Positions 33,455 to 45,073 of a stretch of DNA of 64,000 nucleotides are shown piece after piece. The stretch comes from Eustoma russellianum (lineage: Eukaryota > Streptophyta > Magnoliopsida > Gentianales > Gentianaceae): assembly GCA_036186865.1 (NCBI GenBank), contig AP025042.1, positions 33,012,268 through 33,076,267 of the forward strand, in the 5' to 3' direction. Every line of letters starts with the position of its first letter. The stretch's first letter is position 1. The translations under genes and the position numbers were made by a program. The notes below the pieces were generated by a model. It did not search any database. It saw only the letters and a list, made by a program, of their open reading frames with translations, and had not been told where the DNA came from.

Positions 33455-35659
33455 TCAAATCAAATCAGTAGAAATCATGCCTAATTTAGAACGAAGATTT
33501 TCGTACGTGGCTTGATTTAAGCCTTTACTGAAGATATCCGCTACTTGTGCCTCTGTGCGTACGTGATCTATGACAATATCACCATTATTTACGTGATCAC
33601 GAAGAAAGTGATAGCGTACTTCTGTATGCTTGGCCTTAGAGTGTAACATGGGGTTCTTAGATAGGTCAATTGCACTCATACTATCACAATATATAGGAAT
33701 TTTATTTACGGTAATACCAAAGTCCGAAAGTTATTGTTTTATCCATAATAATTGTGTGCAACAAAGACTAAGTGCCATGTACTCAGCTTCAGTAGTGGAT
33801 AAAGCTACGCTTGCTTGCTTTTTGGAAAACCATGAAATAAGGGAGTTTCCTATAAATTGGCAAGTGCCACTCGTGCTTTTTCTATATATCTTACATCCAC
33901 CATAATCAGCGTTGTAGGCATGCAAATTAAAGTCACAATCTTTATCATACCAAATGCCTAAGGTGGGTGTGTGCTTAATATATCGGAATATTCTTTTTAC
34001 CGCATTATAGTGAGACACCTTAGGTTGATTTTGAAAACGTGCACACATACATACACTGAACATGATATCAGGCCTACTAGCAGTAAGATATAACGGAGAG
34101 CCAATCATAGATCTATACAAGGCGTTATCAAAATCCTTACCATGTTCATCTTTATCTAATTTGGTAGTAACACTCATAGAGGTAGGGGATGGTTTTAAAC
34201 TCTCAAAATTGAACTTTTTAATCATATCATTTATATATTTTGCTTGGTTTATGTGGATGTCTTTACTCGTTTGTTTAATCTGCAAGCCAAGAAAGTAGTT
34301 CAATTCGCCAACCATAGACATTTCAAATTCGAATTTCATGCAATTTTCAAAATCTTCAACAAGTTTATGAGAAGTAGAGCCGAAAATAATGTCATCAACG
34401 TAAATTTGAATAATAATTAAATCCGATTTATCTTGTTTCAAAAATAATGTACTATCTATAATACCTCTTTTAAAACCATTTTCTAATAGGAAAGTAGCAA
34501 AACGATCATACCATGCTCTAGGTACTTGCTTTAGTCCGTGTAGTGCCTTCTTTAGTTTGTACACGTGATCGGGATGTTTCAAATCTTCAAAACCGGGTGG
34601 TTGTTTCACGTATACCTCTTCTTGTATAAATCCATTTAAGAATGCACTTTTCACGTCCATTTGATACAGTTTAAAATCTTTCATGCAAGCAATGGCAAGT
34701 AAAAGTCGTATAGCTTCTAAACATGCTACGGGTGCAAATGTTTCATCGTAATCAATTCCTTCTTCTTGATTATAGCTTTGTGCTACAAGTCTAGCTTTAT
34801 TTCTAATAAATTTTCCTTCTTCATTCATTTTATTTCTAAACACCCACTTTGTGCCTATTATGGTCTTATCTTGTGGTCGTGGCACTAAATCCCATAGGTC
34901 ATTTCTAACAAATTGATTAAGTTCGTCATGCATAGCATCAATCCAAGAAGAATCACTCAAAGCATCATGCACATTTTTATGTTCAATTTCGGAAATCATA
35001 GAATGAAATTGATTTATTTCTTCCGGATTTATTCTTCTATGTGGACGCACACCGTGTGTGATATCGCCTATGATGAGATCATGTGGGTGATCTCTATGCC
35101 ATCTTGGTTGATTATTTTCTACGTTCTCATGCATTTCTAGTGTATCATGCATATCGTGCATATCAAACGTGCCATCGTCATCATTCAACACGGGTTTCAA
35201 TTCAAAATCATCATCATATTCTTTATCTTTATCAATCTCACCAAATTCATTAAATTTCACATGAATAGATTCTAGAATTTGTCTAGTGAGAGGATCATAA
35301 CACCTATATGCGTTCAAATTTATAGAATATCCAACAAAGATGCATTCAATTGATTTAGATTCAAATTTATCTAAATTGTCTTTTGTTTTTAAATAAAAAC
35401 ATTTGCATCCAAACACATGAAAATAGTCAATTTTAGGCATGCGATCATTTAATATCTCATAAGGCGTCTTATTTATTTTCTTTCTAATAGATAAGCGATT
35501 TACTATGTAGCATGCACAGTTTACGGCTTCCGCCCACAAAAATCTAGGCAATTTATTTTCGCACAAAATAGTTCTAGAAATTTCTTGTAATGTCCTATTC
35601 TTTCTTTCTACTACTCCATTTAATTGTGGAGTTCTAGATGGCGAAAACTCGTGTTTAAT
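33455..35659 (-). pseudogene. Copia-C pol: integrase end, RT and RNase H
   Basis: Continues in frame after the TGA at 35660. Integrase Glu region [16 protein letters not shown] (catalytic Glu kept), [35 protein letters not shown], acidic linker, then RT with [65 protein letters not shown] and the active-site [10 protein letters not shown]. RNase H has [20 protein letters not shown] and [13 protein letters not shown]. An in-frame TAA at 33733-33731 (expected Gln) cuts it, and the frame resumes with SMSAIDLSKNPMLHSKAKHTE and TEAQVADIFSKGL, ending at 33455. It is the best-kept pol in the window: this part is one frame with a single nonsense break, apart from the TGA upstream. Confidence 0.9.
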
Positions 35660-36259
35660 TCATTTTTCTTCGCAAAATGAAATCATGTCCTTATTTTTAA
35701 ACTCACCACCTCTATCGCTTCTTATATTTTTCACATTAACGCCATATTGATTTTCAAGTTGTTTTATCAGTTTAGCAATTTCAATAGCACTATCATCCTT
35801 ATGTGCAAGAAACAAAGTCCAAGTATAACGAGAAAAATCATCAACAATCACACAAGCATAGTGACGTCCACCAAGACTCATAGTGAGACTAGGACCAAAC
35901 AAATCAATGTGTAGTAATTCCAAAACTCTAGTCGTGCTTACTTCATTTTTTGGTTTTAGTGACTCGCGTGTTTGTTTGCCTTTTATCCAAGATTCACACA
36001 GCTGAACGTTGTCTAAATCAAGTGCAGACAATCCTCGTATTAGGTTCTTTCGTTGGAGTTTTTCTAGTGTAGAGATGCCAATATGTCCTAAACGTCTATG
36101 CCACAAATTTACGTTAGGTTCATTTGACATGAAACACTTAACCTTAGCGTCTAACATATCATCCATAGAAAGCATAAAAATGTTACCTTCTCGTTTTCCT
36201 TTTAAGACTGTTTCTCTATTTTTATTTATTATATTGCAATATGGGTGAGTAAAACACAC
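35660..36259 (-). pseudogene. Copia-C pol: pre-integrase domain and integrase N-terminal half
   Basis: Seen: NVNLWHRRLGHIGISTLEKLQRKNLIRG (pre-integrase zinc region, with the H..H pair), then QLCESWIKGKQTRESLK, where the usual C-x2-C is C-x2-W. Next come LLHIDLFGPSLTMSLGGRHYA with the first catalytic Asp, VIVDDFSRYTWTLFLAHKDD, and NIRSDRGGEFKNKDM with the second Asp. The frame ends in a TGA at 35662-35660; the next codons continue integrase in the same frame. One nonsense change and one lost zinc ligand are thus visible in integrase. Confidence 0.85.
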
Positions 36260-36280
36260 ATCAAAACCATTGTCAATGAA

Positions 36281-36535
36281 TTACAAAATGCTAAGAAGAT
36301 TATAAGATAAGTTACTTACCAAAAAGACGTTTGAAATTTGAAGAGTGCTTGGGTTTCCAATTGTACCTTTTCCGAGGATCTTGCCTTTGTTGTTGTCTCC
36401 AAAGGTCACGGATCCGCCTTTTGTGACCTTCTTCAATTTCGTGAATAGGCTCGGGTCATCCGTCATGTGCCTCGAGCAACCACTGTCAAGGAACCACTTG
36501 ATAGATGTATCTTTTGATGTGCGGGTTCCCTGCAA
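36281..36535 (-). pseudogene. Copia-C pol: retroviral-type aspartic protease
   Basis: Seen: WFLDSGCSRHMTDDPSLF with the DSG active-site triad, then VTFGDNNKGKILGKGTIG and VFLVSNLSYNLLSI, the typical copia protease. Known: it cuts the Gag-Pol polyprotein as a dimer. The frame breaks shortly after LLSI, before the pre-integrase block at 36259, so protease and integrase are no longer joined. Confidence 0.85.
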
Positions 36536-36586
36536 TGTGCAAAACTGATTTAGGTACCCTTTTAATTTTGGGTCCTTACGAGTTAG

Positions 36587-37463
36587 CTATTCACCTCTTA
36601 GTAAAAGTACCTTTCGGTACCCATACTTGGGTGATCCTTCTCGGTCTAGAAAATGGCAAGAATGTAGGTGAAGGTGCAATGTAGAAGACATGTGGTGAGT
36701 GCACTTTGGGCCTTTGGCCAAGAACTCCTTTATACTCATTATATTATATGTAGGAGGTTTTTGATATGTCCTTGTGTTAGTGTGCATAGTCCGTGATCTT
36801 GATGGATAAAATGAATGTCGTGTATGCATCACTTGTTTCTTCTCATATCTATATGGTACAAAATTGTATTTTGCATGATATGAGGAAGAAGTAAAGCGTG
36901 CGGAGGGGATAGGGGGTCTTTGCGTCATCTTAGACGCCGTTTTTTGTTTTGGGGTGTTTACTTTCTTAGACACTACAAACTTGGTTGGTTTAATGGATAC
37001 TTCATTTGTTTCAATGTATCCTAAAATTATCATGCTTTTGTGATAAGATAATACGCTCTAGCATGTTAGATCTCGTATCAAACTTTTTCATCATTTTCTC
37101 TAAATACGAATTCCTTGATTTCAAGTTTGAAATCTCGGATTTCATTTCAGTGTTCTCAGATGTCAATGATGAAATTTCAGACCTTAATGAATTTATGATG
37201 CAAGACGACTCTTCTTTTGAATCGTTTAATTGAGACACAAGATTTGTGTTAGAAGATTCTAACAATTTCTTGTCTTCAATTAACCGTTTCTTTTATTTTG
37301 CAAGAGTTCTAGCAAACTTATGTAATTCAAGATATTCAGCATATAAATCATCATAAGATAGTTCAGAATCCGAGTCAGAATCAGAATTTACCTCATTTTC
37401 AAATAGTGGAGGCATTTGGCTTGACATATATTTTTCCTCGGTTTCGTGGCTAGTGGTTGCCAT
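36587..37463 (-). pseudogene. Copia-C Gag remnant: capsid and zinc knuckle deleted
   Basis: Start ATG 37463, shortly after the primer site (MATTSHETEEKYMSSQMPPLFENEV). After about 25 residues it jumps to the acidic SDSDSDSELSYDDLYAEYLELH stretch that normally follows the zinc knuckle. In-frame TAA at 37295-37293, then a coiled coil (LRSEISSLTSENTEMKSEISNLKSR) and a frame change near 37015-37030 into the basic linker (TKFVVSKKVNTPKQK, SFYPSRSRTMHTN). The UBN2 capsid and the CCHC knuckle seen in Copia-B are absent, a loss of very roughly 0.9 kb. Confidence 0.75.
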
Positions 37464-37503
37464 CTCACATAGTTCGTTGGATCTTCTTGTTGTGAGTGTT
37501 CCT

Positions 37504-37516
37504 GGCTCTGATACCA
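37504..37516 (-). other. Primer binding site of Copia-C
   Basis: Minus strand TGGTATCAGAGCC, two to three bases after the LTR end CTACA. Initiator Met tRNA type. Confidence 0.9.
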
Positions 37517-37518
37517 CT

Positions 37519-39076
37519 TGTAGGATCTGCAAGGCACCACTAGAAGGGGGGTTGAATAGTTGGTGCGGGAAATGTGGTTTTTAAAATAGTTTTAAACCAA
37601 GAACTCAGCTTCTAAAAACAGTTTCTGTTTTCAGGACCATTTTTAAAACATTTTGGAAACAAGGTTGTAGGTCTTCAAAAATTCAAAAATTTGGAGAGAA
37701 CTTAGCCTCAGATGTTATGAGAGTCTCCGAAAAATTTCAGATTTAAATCAACCTCTAACCCCTTGAAAATTCGTTGGTGGTCAGATTGCGCAAATCTGCC
37801 AGAAACGCTAGACTGATTTGAAAAATTAATTCCTATTTGTACGCAACTCCAAATGCTCTGAAAATTTAAAGACTAACCCTTATAAGTTTTATTTAAATGG
37901 GTTGAAACAGTTTTGAAAAATTCTTTTGGAAAGTTAATCAAATACGATCAAAGTCTCAACCTTTGCAAGCCTGAAAATCAGACTGCACTAGTCTCAGAAC
38001 TTTGGATGTTTGGATGACTTATACTTATCCAAAAGGGTTGAAATTTGTTCCACATTAACCTTAAGACGTGTGGCTATGATTCTGGAAAGTTTCATAATTT
38101 TGTAAATTCGTTTACTATTTTTACAAACGTCATCAAAACCGATAAACAGTTCGGAAACTGAAAGTAAGTGCTGAAAGTAAATGACACCAAGAATTTTATA
38201 CTGGTTCGGTTATAAATAATCTACTCCAGTCTTCGAGGACATCTTCCTCGGTTCGCACTAATCACACAACACAAAGAAAACCTTACTACAGGGTTGATGG
38301 AGTTACACACCAATTCCAACCCTTTACAAACCTTGTATGATAATACAATTGTCACGAACACCACCACCTTGCAAGTCCAAGATTGATCACACCTTCATCA
38401 ATCTTTTACAATGATAAAGAATATGTGGTGGACTATATGAAGCCTATTCAAGTATATGAATGTATGTATAATAGGCTTTTAGAGAGAAGAAAGAAAGAGA
38501 GTGTAGAAGAGAAGGCTAAAAACGTTTCTGATCTTTCAAATTTGGAAGGCTTGTTCTTGTTTTTGTTTTGCTCTTCTTCCTTCCTTTTTATCATTATGGC
38601 CGCCCCCCTTGGATGCTCTTCCCCTCTTGAAAATTATCTTCTAAGTCCTTGGAAGAGTATATGGCATCATTGTGTCATGTCTTTGCTTACTTGGCATGTT
38701 CTCATTGGATGATCATTAAGCTCTTGCTTACTTGGCACTCATTGATTGGTTGGATGTTGTCATCACTTGATGACTAGACAAATATGAGAATAACACTTAA
38801 AAAATGTGCCAAAATTATCATAAAATGGTTACCATAATTCACAAGATCATCACACAAAATTAGCTAGGTAAATAACTCCGAGAAGGCATGCAAAAATCGG
38901 CCATAAAGTCTTTAGCACATGCTGAGATTTCAGCATGTGTAACATTCACCTTTTATTCAAAATATTACAAATTTTACATTGATTTATTCCAAGAATTCAA
39001 AGGATAATTCAATCACCATTTAGTATACAATATTCTTATCATTTATGGAATAACAATTGAACACCAATGAGGCCAC
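37519..39076 (-). repeat. 5' LTR of Copia-C, truncated
   Basis: Aligns with 30096-31655 of the 3' LTR with few differences. It ends at ACACCAATGAGGCCA, where LTR-H sequence resumes, so the outer part of the LTR is lost. Short plus-strand open frames here recur in the other LTR and are not genes. Confidence 0.85.
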
Positions 39077-40130
39077 AATCAAGCAACAAAACAAACCAAT
39101 CACGAACACCTCCACCGATCGAATGGAGGTTTGGTCACACCTTGATCAACCTTTTGCAAGAAATGAACATGTATAGGTGGTATAATCAAAGCCTATATAT
39201 TATGCAGAATATATGAATGATAGGCTTGAGGATAAGAAGAAGAGAAAGAAAGGAAGAATAAGAGAGTAGTCTTGCTTTTTGCACTTGTAAGAATATCAAT
39301 TGTTGTATAGCCTTGTCTTGCATATTCTTTTATTTTTTATAGTCTCATAGCCGCCCCCTAGGGTTGCTCTTCCTCCTTGAGAATTGTCTTGAATGCCCTT
39401 GGAAGATTGCCTGGTGAAAAAGATGACACAATCTTGCTTGTTTGATGCAATATGATTAGAGGGATGCCTTTTGCCTAGTTGTTACTTCATGGTAGGCCAT
39501 CTTTAATCCACCTTGGCACTCCTTAAATGAGCTGGAAGTTCTTCCAAAAAAATCTGAAACATGTGCTCAAAATCAAGGTGAATAACTACCATATATTCAT
39601 GATTCAATCCCCTTAAATTTTGGAAGACAATTGAAGACAAAATTGAGTAAAAATTCGTCCATAACAAACATGTGCTGAAATTTCAGCATGTGTTGTATTT
39701 TGAATTGTTTCATTTTGTGTTTCCTCTTCAATGTCACCAATCATGTGTGGCTTATTCGCCAGCTATTAAAGTGCCAAATAAGCTCCACCTAGGCCACAAA
39801 AAAGTTGAAAATGGCGTGTGAAATTCCTGCACAAGTGCTGAATTTTCTTTTGGTAAACTTTGTCAAATAATGCACAATATTCGCATATATATGGTAGATT
39901 ATAACCAGCCTTATTTTGAATTTTCTAGAACACTTTAACATGTCTTGAATTTGTAAAGGTGTCTAGATACATATTACATCTATGCCAAAAACGTTCCATG
40001 TGTGTACGTTCGTAGAAAACCTAATTTTCGACTTTCGTCAATTACGTGATTTTTTTCTGATTAATTTCAAACTTATTACACATGTAATACACATTATGTC
40101 ACCATAATATACATGAAATGAGGTGTATAT
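39077..40130 (-). repeat. LTR-H, second part
   Basis: Resumes with AACACCTCCACC and GGTCACACCTTGATCAACC, in register with the LTR text that stops at 30095. A palindrome block CATGTGCTGAAATTTCAGCATG is near 39668, and AACGTTCCATGTGTGTACG corresponds to 32185-32210 of the Copia-C LTR. It stops before the LTR start. Confidence 0.7.
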
Positions 40131-40374
40131 TCTGATTAATTTCAAACTTCTCTGAATTTTTTTGAGACACTCTTAAACATATAAGAGCACATCTTCACCA
40201 AATTTTATAATTTTGGGAGGTCTACAACCAGGTCATCTAGATAAATTAAATCAGGATCTGAAAATAGAAACTGTTTTCAGAAGTGAGTTATTTGGTCCAA
40301 AAAGTTTTGAAAATCGAATTTTCTGCACTCACTAATCAACCCTCCCCTTCTAGTGGTTCTATACAGGTCCTACA
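40131..40374 (+). repeat. Inverted copy of the LTR-H 3' end
   Basis: The plus strand reads AACCAGGTCATC, CTGTTTTCAGAAGTGAG, CTAATCAACCCTCCCCTTCTAGTGG and TACAGGTCCTACA. This is the same LTR end found at 29333-29560 but in the opposite direction. It abuts LTR-H at 40130 with a 20-bp direct repeat TTCTGATTAATTTCAAACTT at about 40063 and 40138. Confidence 0.75.
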
Positions 40375-40414
40375 ACATATACATGCATTTATTCACTTTT
40401 CTTTATGATGATGC
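40375..40414 (-). repeat. Gypsy-G right LTR, short middle piece
   Basis: ACATATACATGCATTTATTCAC and TTTCTT-ATGATGATGC match about 23286-23330 of the left LTR. It is flanked by LTR-H on the left and by Copia-F on the right. Confidence 0.7.
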
Positions 40415-40544
40415 TGTTGAGAAATATGTTTGGATAATTTTCAAGGACATTATATTAAGTGGTGGATACTTAAAAATGTCACACATATTGTTATAAATGA
40501 TTAAGGGTTGAAAAAGTTAAGAATAATGATATCGATCTCTCAGG

Positions 40545-40770
40545 TTGGTGCACTTCGATCCCTCACATCGATCGATCTATGTAAGGCAGAGAAAGTTCAA
40601 GACCTTATCGTGAGACATCCATCTCTAAACCTGAGGCACATCGATCAATCGATGTATACATTGAACCCTCACTTCGATCGATCGATGTAGGTCAGAGACA
40701 AATTTTGAAACTCACTGTGAGACATCGATCTCTGAAGCTGAGGCACTTCGATCGATCGATGTCTAGGGTT
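40545..40770. repeat. GATC palindrome array in the Copia-F 5' LTR
   Basis: CACTTCGATCGATCGATGT-type palindromes recur four to five times, separated by GTGAGACATC-ATCTCT-AA-CTGAGGCAC and CAGAGA-AA-TTC words. The same array is in the 3' LTR (57005-57075 and 61045-61185), and a related one is at 9960-10305. Confidence 0.85.
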
Positions 40771-41852
40771 TTAAGAAATATTTTTCTAAAATGTGATAAA
40801 TTTTTGTTTTCATTTGTACATGTTTTATATATGTTCATTATGTGATTATTATGTGATTTTGATAAATATAAATGTCTTCTGACTAATATGCCTTGGAAGT
40901 TTCTACAAGTTACCAAAAAGGACAAAATTGGTATTTTGAGTTTTGTAGGAACATGATATGGCGAAAATACTTCAAGGACTTATTCTCATCTTATTTATCA
41001 TGAAAAAGGTGTTATTATATTCTTCTGACCATCGAGGTCATTTCTGGAGTTTTCTCTCACCAGGGGCATTTTGGTCATTTTACCCCTGAGGGTATTTTTG
41101 GTATTTTCACTCAAGGAATCTCTTGAGTATATTCTTATCTTCGTTCTGGAGTTGAGTTATGATTATTTTGAAGATTATTTGGTGGTTCTTTATCTTATTC
41201 TCTTAATTGATGATATTATCGACGGTAGCGGGATATGTGACGGATTGTGATGTCACATTCTATTTTTTTCTTGAAGATCTTCTTCTATATGTTATTGGAG
41301 TATATTTATCATCATATTTAAGAGAATTTAAAGGTGTTCAAGGTGTGAAAATGATCACAACATACAAAAAGAAATATTGGGAATTTTGGTATTATATATT
41401 GACATAATCTTGTCAACTATTATTTGGTGATTTCTTCTTCAAAAATCTGAGTTGATATACATATATGCAAGCCTACAAATGTGTATTAACAAGTGGAGAT
41501 TATGTGTTATTATTTTTATGGCTTGGTGACAAGTGGACCAATCAAAAAGAAGCTAGTTGGCAAAAGTTGCCAACTAGGAAATGTTTGAAATGTAGCCAAC
41601 GGCTACAAGGTGAAGAGGGGATAATGAAGGAGTTATACCATCTTATCTCATTATTTTATCTTCACATTTTATTTACTATTTCAAGGTGGAAAAATCAGTC
41701 AAATTAATATCCAAGGTGGACCAATTATGTTGCTTCATTTTGTCATGTGGACAAGGTCATTGGGTAGCCAACCAATGATGTGAAGACATGTAAGCATTGA
41801 TGAAGAAGATAATGACACATTGGATTTCTTATCTACAACGCTCAACTCACAC

Positions 41853-41858
41853 TATAAA
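41853..41858 (+). promoter_or_regulatory. TATA box of the Copia-F LTR
   Basis: CACACTATAAACAGGAGGC; the 3' LTR copy at 62325 reads CACACTATAAATAGGAGGC, a better TATA match. Purine-rich, leader-like sequence follows. Confidence 0.6.
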
Positions 41859-42901
41859 CAGGAGGCAAAGCTGAAGAAGAAGAACACACTTGAAAGCAAT
41901 AGTTGATTTGTCAAGCTATCTTCTTCTTGTTATTCTTGTTCCATTCTTTGTAGCCAAGGTGTTCTTGTTGTATTTGTTGGAGAGCTACAAGCCTGTTGAA
42001 CTTCATTTATAAGATTGATTAGCCAATTCTATAAGGCTACATCAATAGGTGGTAGAGGTGTTGCAACTAAATGTTGCATAAAAGGTGTTCATCTAAGTCT
42101 TGAATAGGGTTGGTATTTAACCCAAGGATCAAGCTTTGTTCTTATCGTAATTTAGTTCATACCATAGTGAAATCCAAGGAAGGGTGTTTCTTGGGACTGG
42201 AGTAGGTCACATTTACCGAACCAGGATAAATTCTCGGTGTTCTTAACTTGTTTCTACATTTCTGCATTATGCCCATTTTTCACTGCATATTTCACACAAC
42301 TTCACATGTTTTGCAAAAATAGCTAAACAATTTCAAAATTCGTGATTTTTGGTGGAGTTATACTTCAGACTGCCAGCTTTCATTTGCAACAAGAATCACT
42401 TGATTTGAGCAAGGAAAAAATAGCCTTTCATTCTTTGCAATATAACTGCTCCAATCTGGCTGCAATCTGACCAGTTTCAAGGATCTTTTAAGGTCAGGGC
42501 CTTTTGGAAACATAAACTAGACATCCTAATGAGTGTTTTGACATGAAGATCAACCTTGTTGGTTGAGTATTCAAAGAGAAATACGTTTTCCAATTTCAGC
42601 AACATTCTGTCCAGATTGACCATCTGAATCTTTTTATTTATTTGAAGGGTCAAACGATCTTATTTTTGTCTAGTTTTTGGACAGAGTCTTGTCAGCACAT
42701 TGAAGTTAAGTTCTGAAAATTTTCATAATTTTGAAGTTGTGTATAAGGATTTTTGAATTTTTCAAAAACGGGTTCTGAATCTGAGGTAGTCTCAGATTCT
42801 GTTTTCAAAGGGGATTTTTATCAAGGGTAGTAGTGTAATTTCCGCTAACTACTATTCACCCTCCTCTAGTGGTGTTTATTACAGGTGCACGGTCTAGCAA
42901 T

Positions 42902-42913
42902 TGGTATCAGAGC
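42902..42913 (+). other. Primer binding site of Copia-F
   Basis: TGGTATCAGAGC two bases after the LTR end; initiator Met tRNA type. Confidence 0.9.
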
Positions 42914-43018
42914 AAGGTTGACACCACTCAAAGAAGCAAGATTCAACACCATACGAATAAGAAAAGACCAAGAAACATTTCAAAGCAGCCTGCTAATCTC
43001 AAATCAAAGGTACATACA

Positions 43019-44632
43019 ATGGCCATAGTTTCTCACAAAGGTGAGTTGGAAGGTATGTCTACACAACGTCCTCCTCTTTTCGATGGAAATAATTTCGTTC
43101 ATTGGAAACTTAGAATGAGACTATTCTTAATGGCTGTAGACATCGATTTATGGTCTATAGTTGAAGATGGACCGTACATTCCAATAAAAATTATACAAGT
43201 TAGTGGAGTCACACAGGAAGTAGAAAAATATAAAATCGAATGATCTTTTGAAGCTAAAAAGAAAATGTCCATGAATGCTAAGGCTATGCAATTATTGTTA
43301 AACGGACTAACGACTTCTGAAGCAGGATATGTGTCAAATTAAACAAGTGCGCACAACATGTGGAAATCATTAGAATTAAAGCATGAGGGTACTAGCGAGG
43401 TAAAAGAGCCAAAAATAAACATGCTTATGTCTGAGCTTGAATCTTTCATAATATTGCCAAACCAATCCATAACATTCATGAATTTGAGGATTACTAACAT
43501 TTTAAATGCCCTTGAAGCTTTAGGCAAATCATTTACCAACAATGAGAAGGTTCAAAAGGCGTTGCGAATCCTTCCTGCTGAATGTGATCTTAAGGTAACA
43601 GCAATCGAAGAGACAAAGTCAATCACTAAGATGGATGAGTTGATCGGTTCACTTAGAGTTTACGAGGTAAAACTAAACCAACAGAAGTCCGAGTCTTCTA
43701 AGTCATCTGGTAAGTCTATAGCTTTCAAATGAACTGAATCACATGCTAATAATGATGATAGTAATAGCGATACTGAATTAGACGATGACCCAATAGTGAT
43801 GGCTAGAAAATTTAGAAAGTTTTTCAAACGGCCTAATAGGATTAGACAACGATCTTCTTCTTCTTCTTCTTCTTCTCAACCTAAAAAAATAACTCTAATA
43901 AAAAGAAATGGTATAATAAAGAGTTGAAATGTTATGAATATGGTCAAAAAGACACATCTCTTATGATTATCCGACAAAGAAAAAACGCAAACAATAATAA
44001 TAATAATAACAATAAACAAGACAAGGAGATGCAAAAAATCAAAGGCAAAGGAGACCAAGTCAAAGAAAGGCAAACGAGCACTAAAGGCGAGCACATGGAG
44101 CGACTCGTCCGACTCAGAATACAACACTGAGGAAGCTCAAGTCTGTTTTGTATCCAATGAGGTAAGTTCTTCATTTTATGAAGATTCTGATAATGAAATG
44201 TTCTTCGATGAAAATCTATGAAGAATTTTTAAGAATGCGTGCTCACTGTAAAATGCTCTCTAAAGAAACGAAGAAACTAATTGAAGAAAATGACAAGTTA
44301 AAGACGTCCAACTTGGAATTTTCTGATCAATTAGAATCTTTTACCCAGAAGTCCACTAATACTCTTGATTCTTTAGAGATTAAAATTGAATCATATAGGA
44401 AAAATGAACAAACATTTAAAAATAAAAATAGTATGTTGAAATCTAAGTTAGAAAGTTGTGAAAATGAGATAGTTCAATTTAGATCTTCTAAACTAAACTT
44501 AGAAAAATCGTTAGAACAATTTAAGTCTAGAACCAACATGCTAGATACACTGATATCGTTACAAAAATATGGAAACGATAAAACCAGGTTAGGCTATAAA
44601 GAAGAAAATGTAAAGGTAGATAAAAACACTAA
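43019..44632 (+). pseudogene. Copia-F Gag, several stops, broken zinc knuckle, coiled-coil tail
   Basis: Start ATG 43019. MSTQRPPLFDGNNFVHWKLRMRLFLM, MNAKAMQLLLNGL, ELKHEGTSEVKEPK, EKVQKALRILPAE and MDELIGSLRVYE are copia gag blocks. In-frame stops: TGA 43241, TAA 43340, TGA 43730, all with coding sequence on both sides. Further on are a TTC run (43857-43876) and an AAT run (about 43992-44012). The zinc knuckle reads CYEYGQKD and loses the frame, so its Cys ligands are gone. From 44178 a coiled coil (LIEENDKLKTSNLEFSDQLES, MLKSKLESCENEIVQF) runs until the MITE at 44633. The linker resumes at 45074-45259, before Gypsy-D. Confidence 0.8.
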
Positions 44633-45073
44633 GGTGGCGTTTGATTGGAGGAAATGGGAATAAAGGAATGGGTTTGGTGGAATCCAAACCTATTCCGGCT
44701 GTTTGCTTGGGGAAATGGGGGAATGGATTTCATTTTGATATGGGAATGGATTTCCCTCTTATCTATCAAAATATGGGAATGGGGGAACGAAGAGCCGGCA
44801 GTCAATGCCGGTCAATGCCGCCGGCCCACCCCCGGTCCGCCGCCGCCCACCGGCCATCGGTCCGCCACCACCGGCCATCGGTCCACCGCCGTTGACCGTC
44901 TGTTCACTGCTAGTCCGCCGCCAGTCGCTGTCGGAGACCATGATTCCGACCAGTCACTATTCCACTACCACTTTAATACCAAATAACTATCATTTTTAAC
45001 CCCAAACCCATATCCTCCAAACCCATTCCCTATCATACCCATTCTGATACCTAAATGCCAACCAAACGCCACC
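44633..45073. mobile_element. Harbinger/Tourist-type MITE, 441 bp
   Basis: Terminal inverted repeats GGTGGCGTTTGATTGG and, on the other strand, GGTGGCGTTTGGTTGG (one mismatch in 16). It is flanked by TAA on both sides (44630-44632 and 45074-45076). Known: TAA/TTA target duplications and G-rich, GTTTGGTT-like ends fit PIF/Harbinger MITEs. The arms share AGGAATGGGTTTGG-type words. The centre is very GC-rich and has a short tandem repeat (ACCGGCCATCGGTCC twice). No transposase. Open frames here are GC-bias artefacts. Confidence 0.85.

Larger units (their letters stand above)
30096..39076 (-). mobile_element. Copia-C: SIRE-like copia element inserted in LTR-H
   Basis: Minus sense: 5' LTR piece (39076-37519), primer site (37516-37504), a gag remnant, protease, integrase, RT, RNase H, a duplicated polypurine tract and a full 3' LTR (33108-30096). 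The two LTRs differ at only a small share of positions over the 1.56 kb they share, so the insertion is fairly young. The 5' LTR lacks its first part (about 1.35-1.45 kb), so no target duplication can be read. Confidence 0.85.
40415..42899 (+). repeat. 5' LTR of Copia-F, 2485 bp
   Basis: TGTTGAG...CTAGCA ends. GATC palindrome array at 40545-40770, TATA box at 41853, conserved GGACTGGAGTAGGT and ACCGAACCAGGATAAATTC block at about 42195-42240, and the SIRE-type CACCCTCCTCTAGTGGTG near the end. Confidence 0.9.

Noticed and set aside
40545..40770. GATC clusters as bacterial Dam-type or origin sites
   Set aside because: The setting is a plant LTR; the words are palindromes of the LTR and recur in both LTRs.
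43857..44012. TTC and AAT runs as functional repeats
   Set aside because: Ordinary microsatellite growth within a dead gag.
44641..44999. Pro/Arg-rich open frames in several phases
   Set aside because: They come from the GC-rich core of the MITE and are open in nearly all frames.
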